IMG/VR virus record: IMGVR_UViG_3300029953_000176
Span: 1 to 20,160 of that record
Length of the DNA stretch: 20,160 bases
Reading direction: 5' to 3' (one strand)
Source of the DNA: a virus
Each line of letters starts with the position of its first letter. Position 1 is the first letter of the stretch. The notes under the pieces were generated by a model. That model worked only from the letters and a program-made list of their open reading frames with translations, had not been told where the DNA came from and searched no databases. Of the stretch, positions 14,501 to 20,160 are shown piece by piece. The translations under genes were made by a program, and so were the position numbers.

Positions 14501-15215
14501 GTCCTCACAGGCAACTGCACGTTATAAAGGTGAAGCTATTGGATTCGTGGGATACAGTCAATTCACAACAGCCAATCAAGCTCGCGCAAATGCCCGTTCA
14601 CTGCTCAATCAGCGTGTAGTTGCAATCGGTAATGCTGCGGCCGGTGTATTGGTAACAAACTCTACAACCTTCCAAGCGGATGAATATTTAGTTGATGGAC
14701 CATTCATGGCGGCGGCTTTAGCTGGTGCAAACTGCAATCCAGCAAATGATGTGGCAACCAACTTAGTTCTACAAAACCTCGTAGGATTTAGTCGATTGCT
14801 GATTACATACGACGATGCAACAATGGATTTGATGGCAAGTGATGGTTTGACATTACTCTTGAACAACAACGGAGCTTTACAGATCAGAGATTATCTTACC
14901 ACTAATCCAGCAAACGACTTGACCAGGATACCAACATCAACAACAATTGCTGACTATACAGCGCAGGCGTTTAGAGCTGATTTACAGCAATTCGTTGGGC
15001 GCAAGATTAAGGATAGTTTACTCACAGATATCACCAATGTATGTATTGCTCGTCTGACATCTGAAGTAAGCAACTATATCATCACAGCGTATGATACACC
15101 TGAGGTTAGAGAGAATCCAAATGACCCGACAGAGGTTGATGTTACTGTGACTTTTAAACCTATGTTTTGTTTGCTTTATTTGGTAGTGACTTTTAATGTC
15201 GTAACTGTGTTATAA
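11568..15215 (+). CDS. Tail sheath protein, unusually long
   Basis: The protein has 1215 residues, while typical sheaths are 400-700. AGGAGA (11555-11560) overlaps the preceding stop. The N-terminus (ALFSSYAAPGVFTFEQFIAQ) and the C-terminal part, residues about 870-1215 (NPSDAYAAYGQPSTINRLSLG, FVGYSQFT..., DPTEVDVTVTFKPMF), carry the sheath core. This core makes the subunit-subunit contacts that contract around the tube. Between them lie repeated beta domains. Three begin near residues 95, 290 and 477, each with V.V.G..V.V..V.G..G.VT and a closing YY.N. Two more (about 168-287 and 620-735) share a different repeat ending near TPFAGG or SLTGGQNAT. The insertions would project from the tail surface. 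The sheath call is firm; the domain roles are inferred. Confidence 0.85.
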   Translation: MALFSSYAAPGVFTFEQFIAQAATANVAVRIPVFIGEGQQFFTFNNVELFRGSSSVADDQSVNENISDQCASGLTQSFQTTFYPVVDGSGKGITTNNPALIQCQAVYSNGNVVPVTVISLVGATGQFVTQDIIPAGTDLTISYYFKRGDTYIQQENDTFQVPQYAVQTVAGGPSGSPAGTGSITLSLTKPGATGNLVTLQFINSGKNIPDAQAVIGAGTDAITIDISGPTGQYFGGIRTLQSLYNLVNLGNIPTLDGGYLTSGSITGDPSAQLTVSTGATPFAGGVGQGSNTVFQVQNIPITDGTNGGIVTTTPTNVIAMVNGNPVTVSAVNGAQGLVTLASSVAYGQTLTFTYYTNTWQNTYDLLPSANVASITQIGLGPNTSTYNLDVDFSLGVAYDRLGNPVANTVNWGNNVSTVLGTDNTGDTPFSPAEVLTTSVDEVVWLRLLSGAVNGKNAVFTLPDTPTTGSGNATPTNNPNLVTVYVGVNPLVAFQSGAVTVAAVNGLAQQVTLYNPPPAGTNVYASYYRNTLEDQEYTLTVVQPGFSGFGTYVIQDNLNRYMPLVTFNAGSSSVTQEGAFAATGIVYPFNFSDAVDDNGSPTETVTLTFNNDGNATVIGASQATLTIPFASGSLTFVASTTGVGGNDVQIAIDTTTINPQPVVVQGNLVTIYAFWNGTLNTSAQIASYFPSAETTNGGQITALSPSGSPRVTAATSLTGGQNATTTPVTHSYTVTSNLATGTGTGGSNIGYLDQTYIDLVTGFRVTIVNPADHVAYGITSLPQSYNFVPGDRLVFNVNTPATGSSPTSATSLQQRYTGTPSVPPCQSNNEVAIFGCTTKVTSTFGSTAGDSVIVTTVRGSGNEPAIGTYYYVSYTTNKVASDYACKIYTNPSDAYAAYGQPSTINRLSLGIQLAALNGMQTFGAIQVPVQQGTNLASSADYIAALQQLKSNLPGFNTKANVVVPLSNDPVVHQALSNQLSSQATARYKGEAIGFVGYSQFTTANQARANARSLLNQRVVAIGNAAAGVLVTNSTTFQADEYLVDGPFMAAALAGANCNPANDVATNLVLQNLVGFSRLLITYDDATMDLMASDGLTLLLNNNGALQIRDYLTTNPANDLTRIPTSTTIADYTAQAFRADLQQFVGRKIKDSLLTDITNVCIARLTSEVSNYIITAYDTPEVRENPNDPTEVDVTVTFKPMFCLLYLVVTFNVVTVL

Positions 15216-15230
15216 GTTGGGGATTAATAG

Positions 15231-15275
15231 ATAAATCCAATAACTAGAGCGCAAGCCGCTCAAGCTGGAGTTTAA
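15231..15275 (+). other. Possible 14-codon ORF with ATA start
   Basis: GGGGA (15219-15223) lies 7 bases before ATA 15231, which opens INPITRAQAAQAGV and TAA. No canonical start is present. The peptide reads like a real protein end, but the stretch is short and may be chance. A small hairpin (GAGCG, 15247-15251, with CGCTC, 15257-15261) falls inside it. Confidence 0.2.
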
Positions 15276-15278
15276 GCT

Positions 15279-15320
15279 ATGTGTAAATGTCTTAGGAAAA
15301 AAGGGCAAGGAAAAGTATGA
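15279..15320 (+). CDS. Possible 13-residue leader peptide
   Basis: GGAG at 15267-15270 precedes ATG 15279 at good spacing. The peptide is MCKCLRKKGQGKV, very basic, with a CxC pair. It overlaps the next gene as ATGA (15317-15320), so it could couple translation. It is too short to be sure. Confidence 0.25.
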   Translation: MCKCLRKKGQGKV

Positions 15321-15763
15321 AGGTTCACGCGATCTTGACTCAAGCTAACGGAATCATAAGTATCCAACTCCAATGTTTATTTGTTGGCGACCCCACAGAT
15401 ACTAGTGACAAGCAAAAAATTGCTGCTTTTGGAGATCCCCAAATTAACATCGCTGGAAATTTTAATGATCCCAATAATCCATCGTTTACTTTTGCTTTTC
15501 CTTTAACAGAACAATGGGTGGGAATTACAACTCAATTATCGAGTTTTATAGTACGATTCATGGAAGCCTTGCCAGGACCTCAAAATCCAAATATCCCGGC
15601 TCCAATACAAGGACCTTTGGACTGTGTAACAAATAATCCAAGTGAGGCTTGTCAAGCATGGGCAAATATTATGATGACAGCAGGCACAGGTAGAATTGCA
15701 CAGGCAATGGCAATATTACGATCACAAGTGGTAGTTCCTACAATTTCAGATACAACTGTATAG
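15317..15763 (+). CDS. Phage protein of unknown function between sheath and tube
   Basis: The protein has 148 residues. AAGGAAAA (15307-15314) is a good binding site. The product is beta-rich at the front (HAILTQANGIISIQLQCLFVG, NIAGNFNDPNNPSFTFAFPL), with a Pro-rich turn (GPQNPNIPAPIQGPLDC) and an Ala/Met-rich helix at the end (ACQAWANIMMTAGTGRIAQAM). The position between sheath and tube suggests a structural or assembly role. It has no link to a named family that I can see. It is a firm gene with unknown job. Confidence 0.55.
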   Translation: MKVHAILTQANGIISIQLQCLFVGDPTDTSDKQKIAAFGDPQINIAGNFNDPNNPSFTFAFPLTEQWVGITTQLSSFIVRFMEALPGPQNPNIPAPIQGPLDCVTNNPSEACQAWANIMMTAGTGRIAQAMAILRSQVVVPTISDTTV

Positions 15764-15773
15764 GGGAAAATGA

Positions 15774-17663
15774 GTGAAATCTAAACTTATTAGCCGAAGA
15801 ATAAAAGCGACAGTAGCAGTTAGCAAGCAAACAATGGAAGATGCTATTCAACAAGCTAGTATTCTAAAGCAAGAATGGATGAGTAAGAATCAAAATGACC
15901 CCCGAGTGGATGAACTTCAGCGAATAGTCGAGCATTTGACAAGTGTCCTGAAGAAGGACCCACAAAGCATGAAATCAGAAGGGGCATCCACTATTGAAAA
16001 CTATATGGATGATGCAGTAATGCCACAAGAGGCAAACACAATCAAGAGAGAGGTTGATATGATTTTAAATTGGCGAAAACAAGGTTCTACTAAGAAAGCA
16101 AACGCTGGTGCATTTGTTACAGACCGCGATGAAAAGGGCGAACCAAAAACACCCGAAAAAATGGAAGTACCCCGTTTAGCGGCGAAGAAGAAGAAAGAAG
16201 CTATCCCAGAACCTCCAATTGCTGACCCTATGGCCAATCCCGCTACTGATGTTTCTGACCCAGCCGCTGAACCCGTGGCAATGGACCCAGTATCTGCTCC
16301 ACCCACTACCCCGCAAGATGCAGGCGGCGAAGTGAATCCAATTGATTATATTCCAACGGATGCTTTGATTAAAATTATTGGCGATATGCCAAAGGAAGAA
16401 GATTTTGCTCAAAGTAAACCTAAGCAAGATGCTTTAATCAAGTTGACGGAAATTCTTAAATCGCGTCCTATTTTACCTCCGGAACAACCCGAAGGACAGG
16501 GACAAGCACCAGTAGCTCCAGCCCCAGCCTTAGCAAATACACCAATTGCAGCCTCAAATAAGAGAGCTGATCTCGGTGACCATGCAATGGGTGGTAATGG
16601 AAATATAGGTGATGTTGGTCATGGAAGCGGATCACACTCCACGAATAAAATGGATTCTGACTCTAGTACCAATAATGGTAATCCAATCCCAGGTCAAGCG
16701 CCGATTGAGTTAGGCGGTTTGAATTTAGCAGCATCTGAAAAAGTTGCCGATGAAAGATATCAATTACACAATTTAAAAGTTGATGAATCTGGCGTAGAAC
16801 CCAGCCATGCACCTGGTAGTTTACCAGACATGGATGAACAAGAACAACATATGCACCCAGAAAACCCTGAGGATGATCGTTTTTTTGATCACGGACTTCA
16901 AGAAGAAGGCATAGCCCCCACAGGTATGTTGCCTGGGGATCTCGGAGAAAACGATCCGGTGATGGAAGCTGGAGCATTTACAGATAAAGAAAGTGTATCT
17001 CCTGAAGGTTGGGGCGGTACGGTTGAACATATGAAGGATCATAAAGATATTGATAATCCTTTTGCCTTGGCTTATTACATGAAAAATAAAGGGGACTCTC
17101 CTCATTACAAAGAATCTGATGATGAAACAGATACCGTTCCACGGCGTATGGCAGCATTGGCGCATTGGAAAAAGCGTCAAGCTAGTATGTATCGAGAACT
17201 AGCAGCAAAATATGCTTCCGGTGCTGCTGGCGGTGCATGGTCTTTTGATATCGGGGAAAAAGGTAAAGTCGTTGAAGATGGTGGGCGTACACCAGAAGTT
17301 GGGGAAGCTCACAGTATGCTAGATGAAGCTCCAGCTAAACTAGAGCGTCCAGCTACAACAGCTCCTATCAAATTAGCTGCTGATATGACTGTAAGTAAGG
17401 CTGTAAAGCAGTCAGAAACTATAGGTAATGAACTTAAAAAGAAATACTTAGAAGCAAAATCTCTTACCTTGGTAAATGATTCTCGTCCAGTGCGAGAGGC
17501 AGTAGAATCAATTTTCCGCGCGGCGGCTATGTTTGAAAATGCTACTAAAACACTCAGCAAACAACAGCAAGCTGAAGAGAGTGAAGCAGAAGCAGCGATG
17601 ATCAAAGAGAAAAATAAAAAATCATCTATGTTGGGCGGTTTGGAGTTAGCCGCCGCTGTGTAA
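15774..17663 (+). CDS. Low-complexity acidic protein with NPFALAYYM motif, 629 residues
   Basis: The start is GTG 15774, 7 bases after AGGGGA; a nearby ATG (15770) gives only five codons. The N-terminus is helical (MEDAIQQASILKQEWMSKNQ). Residues about 130-420 are Pro/Ala/Asp/Glu-rich and likely unfolded. The middle carries EHMKDHKDIDNPFALAYYMK followed by NKGDSPHYKES, a motif I recall from phage proteins of unknown role. The C-terminus is a helical stretch (QSETIGNELKKKYLEAKS, KNKKSSMLGGLELAAAV). A short motif [GGLxLAA] occurs at residues about 313-319 and 621-627, with further LAA at about 134, 475 and 532. These might be processing or anchoring sites. A scaffold or assembly role is possible; I do not recognise the family. 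Confidence 0.5.
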   Translation: MKSKLISRRIKATVAVSKQTMEDAIQQASILKQEWMSKNQNDPRVDELQRIVEHLTSVLKKDPQSMKSEGASTIENYMDDAVMPQEANTIKREVDMILNWRKQGSTKKANAGAFVTDRDEKGEPKTPEKMEVPRLAAKKKKEAIPEPPIADPMANPATDVSDPAAEPVAMDPVSAPPTTPQDAGGEVNPIDYIPTDALIKIIGDMPKEEDFAQSKPKQDALIKLTEILKSRPILPPEQPEGQGQAPVAPAPALANTPIAASNKRADLGDHAMGGNGNIGDVGHGSGSHSTNKMDSDSSTNNGNPIPGQAPIELGGLNLAASEKVADERYQLHNLKVDESGVEPSHAPGSLPDMDEQEQHMHPENPEDDRFFDHGLQEEGIAPTGMLPGDLGENDPVMEAGAFTDKESVSPEGWGGTVEHMKDHKDIDNPFALAYYMKNKGDSPHYKESDDETDTVPRRMAALAHWKKRQASMYRELAAKYASGAAGGAWSFDIGEKGKVVEDGGRTPEVGEAHSMLDEAPAKLERPATTAPIKLAADMTVSKAVKQSETIGNELKKKYLEAKSLTLVNDSRPVREAVESIFRAAAMFENATKTLSKQQQAEESEAEAAMIKEKNKKSSMLGGLELAAAV

Positions 17664-17681
17664 CCACAGTAGTATAAGAGT

Positions 17682-17772
17682 TCGGGGAACAAATACTGGG
17701 CATCGTGCAGCGCAGCCTTAGGGCCGTTATGTAGTTACGAAACGATGATGGAACGAAGGTAGTGTTCCCCGA
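17682..17772 (+). ncRNA. Structured non-coding element closed by a 10-bp stem
   Basis: A perfect 10-bp inverted repeat closes the element: TCGGGGAACA (17682-17691) with TGTTCCCCGA (17763-17772). Inside, CATCGT (17701-17706) pairs with ACGATG (17742-17747), and GCC/GGC (17715-17717 and 17722-17724) forms a small tip. It lies in the gap between the 629-residue gene and the tail tube and has no coding frame that looks real. It could be an mRNA leader structure, a small RNA or a recombination relic. Matched stems nested in order argue for RNA structure; no known class is recognised. Confidence 0.4.
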
Positions 17773-17879
17773 TTTATATAGTAAGAACATATTGATCATG
17801 TAAGACAATCATTATTAGGTAAACATCTTTCAAGGTCTCATATAGAAGCTGGGTAACTAGGAAAGCTAAAGGTTTGGGT

Positions 17880-17950
17880 GTAAAGGAGCTGCTATTCAAA
17901 ATGGTAGACTTTTTACGGAACCAGAACCGTAAAGGAGAAATAAAATTATG
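17880..17950 (+). promoter_or_regulatory. Hairpin covering the tube gene's Shine-Dalgarno
   Basis: The tube gene's binding site (AAAGGAG, 17931-17937) is partly in the right arm of a hairpin: TTTACGG (17912-17918), an 8-nt loop, CCGTAAA (17927-17933). G-U pairs 17911-17934 and 17910-17935 extend it. A second AAAGGAG (17882-17888) precedes ATG 17901, opening a 34-codon frame (to 18005) that runs through the hairpin and overlaps the tube start. Translation of that leader could open the hairpin. Structure seen; regulation inferred. Confidence 0.45.
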
Positions 17951-18616
17951 GCTGAAGGTGGCTATGTATATCGTCAAGGAACTACACCTAATACTGAATC
18001 AGTAATTAGTAGTCGCTTCAAAATATTTACTGACATGGTAAATGTTGGAGCATTTATTAAATTAGGTGTTACCAGTACGTTTAGTTGGTCAGAATCTAAA
18101 ACAATTGATGCTGTTCGTGGTTTGGGGTATGGAGACCAAGTAGCAGAGTTAGTGCCTGGTGTTACTCAACCCCTGCAAATCACTATGACCCGTACTTGTT
18201 TGTATTTGTTGAACTTACAGCAAGCATTAGGGTATAAATCAGGAGTAAGTGGTGCTGTACGATCCCTTAAACATCATCGCTGGCCATTTGATATCAAAAC
18301 AGAAATTATTTTCTCGCAACTAGCTTCTGAAGATCCCAACCGTGGTCAGGCAATTCCAGACACATTGAATGGAAATGAAGGTGGTTTGAATAACCTTGGT
18401 AACCCTGGTTTATATGCAGTAGCAACATTATATGAAGGGTGTTGGATGGAAAGCTACAATACATCATTTACGATTGATACGGCAGCTGTAGCAGAAGATT
18501 GCACAATTATGGCTACAGATATACTGGATTGCCGTGGATCGGTTTACGGAGATTTCCTTGATGGTGGTTTGAACACTGGAGACTCTACAGGTCGCAGTTT
18601 GTTATATACAAACTAA
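17948..18616 (+). CDS. Tail tube protein
   Basis: The protein has 222 residues, within the usual size for myovirus tube proteins. It has the typical core GYGDQVAELVPGVTQPLQIT followed by MTRTCLYLLNLQQALGY, GAVRSLKHHRWPFDIKTEII and a late AEDCTIMATDI strand, a pattern common to T4 gp19-like tube subunits. Its subunits stack as hexamers inside the sheath and form the channel for DNA. It lies downstream of the sheath, as in T4-like maps, but separated by two other genes. AAAGGAG (17931-17937) lies in a hairpin, so translation may be held back until needed. An intrinsic terminator follows at 18653. Confidence 0.85.
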   Translation: MAEGGYVYRQGTTPNTESVISSRFKIFTDMVNVGAFIKLGVTSTFSWSESKTIDAVRGLGYGDQVAELVPGVTQPLQITMTRTCLYLLNLQQALGYKSGVSGAVRSLKHHRWPFDIKTEIIFSQLASEDPNRGQAIPDTLNGNEGGLNNLGNPGLYAVATLYEGCWMESYNTSFTIDTAAVAEDCTIMATDILDCRGSVYGDFLDGGLNTGDSTGRSLLYTN

Positions 18617-18652
18617 TCCCATCTGGATGAAGTTTTACCATAAGTCAGTATT

Positions 18653-18684
18653 AAAGAGTAGGCACAAACAGCCTGCTCTTTTTT
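18653..18684 (+). terminator. Rho-independent terminator after the tail tube gene
   Basis: AGAGTAGGC (18655-18663), a 7-nt loop and GCCTGCTCT (18671-18679) pair over nine bases with one G-U; two A-T pairs extend the base. A T6 run (18679-18684) follows. The last T touches the ATG of the next gene. It ends the tail transcript. Confidence 0.85.
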
Positions 18685-20109
18685 ATGCCTAAAAATTTAA
18701 CTCAAGAAGAATACATTCAAAAAGCAATAACCACTCACAATCACACTTATGATTATTCCGCTTTAAAATACAAAAATGCTGTAACTGAAGTAGAAATTAT
18801 TTGTCCTACCCATGGTTCTTTTTGGCAACTTCCGTATAATCATTTGAAAGGAAGTGCTTGCTCTAAGTGTGGGAATTTAAAAAAAGCCGCCCCCCATCAG
18901 ACCACAGTAGAATTTATTGCCGCCTGCAATAAAATCCACAATAATTATTACACTTATCTCCCCCATTTTCAGCACATTGGTTATAATGTAAAAATAGAAA
19001 TTACCTGCCCTGTACATGGAGTTTTCAAACAACGAGCCAATAATCACTTAGCTGGAAGAGGCTGTCCAAAATGCGGTAGAAATAAAGCTCGAACTATTTT
19101 ACTAAAAGACTACCCTATTATCCCAACACTTCAACTCACATCCGCTATCGCCAAAAAGAAAAATAATGTGTGTTCTCTAGTACCGCAAGAACACACATTC
19201 GGCTGTCTTATTCCAGGTAAAAATGAATTTTCTCCTGTTCTAAAAGTTGAAGAAGTTATCAAAACCTTGGGAGTAGTTTTTGAATCAAATAATCGTCAAG
19301 TTATCAAACCTTTGGAGTTAGACATATGGATTCCCGACTACAAACTAGCTATAGAGTTCAACGGTAAATATTATCATTCACTAGATGGCACAGAACCTCC
19401 TCAATTCAAATTTAAGCATAGGGACAAATTTGAGCGTTGCCAAGAAGCTGGAATTTCGCTACTTCAAATTGATGAACATGAGTGGAACGACCCTGTTATT
19501 CAAGAAATCTGGAAATCCGTTATAGCATCGAAACTGGGTAAGCACCGGCGAGTCTTTGCCCGTTGTACCAAATTTTATCAAATATCTAGGGATGAAGCGG
19601 AACAATTTTTAGCGGAAAATCACCTTCAAGGAACGACCCCATCTGCTAATCAAGATTGGTGTTATGGACTAAAACTGAATAATGAGTTAGTAGGGGTAAT
19701 TACTTTTGCTAAACATGAGAAGAAATTTATTAACCTAACTCGTATGGCATTTCCTCGTGGGGTTACAGTAGTAGGAGGGGCTCAAAAACTTTTCAAAAAC
19801 GCATTAAAATATTTACCTACCATACCCATTGTCACTTTTTCAAACAATCGCTACAGTGGTGGAGATGTGTATAAACATTTGGAGTTTGTATCTGATAAAT
19901 TGCTACCCCCCAGCTACCAATGGTATTTTCAAGGAAGAGTATGGAATAAAAGACAGTTACGCAGGAAGTATTTACCTCAGATTTTGCAGAATGAACTTGG
20001 TTTCAATCCACTGGAAACAGAGCATCAAAACATGTATAGAAATGGAGCTAGGTGTATGTATGACGCGGGATATGAGCGTTGGATTTATCCTCGATCAATC
20101 ACTGTTTAA
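18685..20109 (+). CDS. EDxHD / Vsr-like homing endonuclease
   Basis: The protein has 474 residues. Two zinc-ribbon modules come first: residues 10-63 (YDYS, ICPTHGSFW, CSKCG) and 74-135 (ITCPVHGVFKQ, CPKCG), a DNA-binding pattern common in such phage nucleases. The nuclease core is residues about 205-270: PLELDIWIPDYKLAIEFNGK, YYHS, HRDKFERCQEAGISLLQI, EHEW. The probable active residues are E211, D213, E224, H231 and H245, as in Vsr-fold EDxHD enzymes. Residues about 290-474 form the companion domain often seen with it (NHLQG, VGVITFAKHE, VVGGAQKLF, NNRYSGGDVYKHLEF). The ATG sits against the U-tract of the terminator and has no Shine-Dalgarno. A free-standing homing enzyme inserted after the tube gene is the best reading. 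Confidence 0.75.
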   Translation: MPKNLTQEEYIQKAITTHNHTYDYSALKYKNAVTEVEIICPTHGSFWQLPYNHLKGSACSKCGNLKKAAPHQTTVEFIAACNKIHNNYYTYLPHFQHIGYNVKIEITCPVHGVFKQRANNHLAGRGCPKCGRNKARTILLKDYPIIPTLQLTSAIAKKKNNVCSLVPQEHTFGCLIPGKNEFSPVLKVEEVIKTLGVVFESNNRQVIKPLELDIWIPDYKLAIEFNGKYYHSLDGTEPPQFKFKHRDKFERCQEAGISLLQIDEHEWNDPVIQEIWKSVIASKLGKHRRVFARCTKFYQISRDEAEQFLAENHLQGTTPSANQDWCYGLKLNNELVGVITFAKHEKKFINLTRMAFPRGVTVVGGAQKLFKNALKYLPTIPIVTFSNNRYSGGDVYKHLEFVSDKLLPPSYQWYFQGRVWNKRQLRRKYLPQILQNELGFNPLETEHQNMYRNGARCMYDAGYERWIYPRSITV

Positions 20110-20113
20110 AAAA

Positions 20114-20160
20114 GATACCACAAAATTGATACCACAAGTTAAGCCCGATTCGGCTGTTTC
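20114..20160 (+). repeat. Direct repeat and partial hairpin at the right edge
   Basis: GATACCACAA occurs at 20114-20123 and 20128-20137. It is followed by AGCC...GGCT arms (about 20141-20154) and T-rich bases as the window ends, possibly a cut terminator of the endonuclease gene. Confidence 0.3.

Noticed and set aside
17309-17692. Minus-strand ORF of 127 codons opposite the 629-residue gene end
   Set aside because: The + strand frame continues to 17663 with helical protein composition. The minus product is Ser/Ala-rich as expected from antisense of Ala/Lys/Glu codons.
17682-17772. Hammerhead or other known self-cleaving ribozyme
   Set aside because: GAAAC and GATGATG are present, but the CUGANGA core and the third stem are not.
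1-20160. tRNA genes and CRISPR arrays
   Set aside because: No cloverleaf with a T-arm consensus and no regularly spaced repeats were seen by eye. tRNAscan-SE would be decisive.

Overview
The window reads as part of the genome of a large, low-GC, contractile-tailed phage (myovirus), or a prophage of one. The diagnostic genes are a tail sheath (11568-15215), a tail tube (17948-18616), several probable connector or neck structural genes ahead of them, and free-standing homing-endonuclease-type genes between them. Shine-Dalgarno sequences of the AGGAG type precede many starts, so the host uses SD-led initiation. I cannot name the host. No tRNA, rRNA, CRISPR array or insertion sequence was seen.

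Left part (1-4500): small accessory genes on the + strand. They include an Ala/Tyr-rich phage protein, a phage protein whose last exon-like stretch is displaced by a T6 frameshift, several small unknowns, a DUF1599/Nmad1-type protein, a Lar-like zinc finger joined to a MazG-type domain, a small HExxH zincin, a zinc ribbon and a 21-residue membrane peptide. Two MazG-superfamily genes side by side suggest a role in nucleotide pools or base modification. This part is a mosaic. Positions 127-228 hold scrambled remnants of downstream genes. A visibly GC-richer block (about 2657-4165) carries a recurring ribosome-binding-site cassette and a 28-bp tandem duplication of a gene start.

Middle (4550-10763): structural genes, probably neck, connector and tail-completion components by synteny with myovirus maps (4550, 5721, 7702, 8453), and an FmdB-type zinc ribbon (10338/10407). 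They are interrupted by an HNH-like relic (5512-5646), two minus-strand moron-like genes (7069-7646) and a stand-alone NUMOD3-like ORF (8236).

Right part (10765-20160): an HNH endonuclease with two zinc modules, then an unusually long tail sheath with inserted repeated beta domains, a 148-residue unknown, a 629-residue low-complexity acidic protein, a 284-nt non-coding stretch rich in inverted repeats, the tail tube, an intrinsic terminator, and an EDxHD/Vsr-like endonuclease whose start codon abuts the terminator U-tract. The non-coding stretch before the tube gene is the best candidate for new biology. It contains a 10-bp closed structured element and, next to the start, a hairpin that captures the tube gene's Shine-Dalgarno, with a short upstream ORF running through it. 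A second theme is that three reading frames have a well-placed Shine-Dalgarno but a near-cognate codon (GTA, ATC, ATA) where ATG or GTG is expected.
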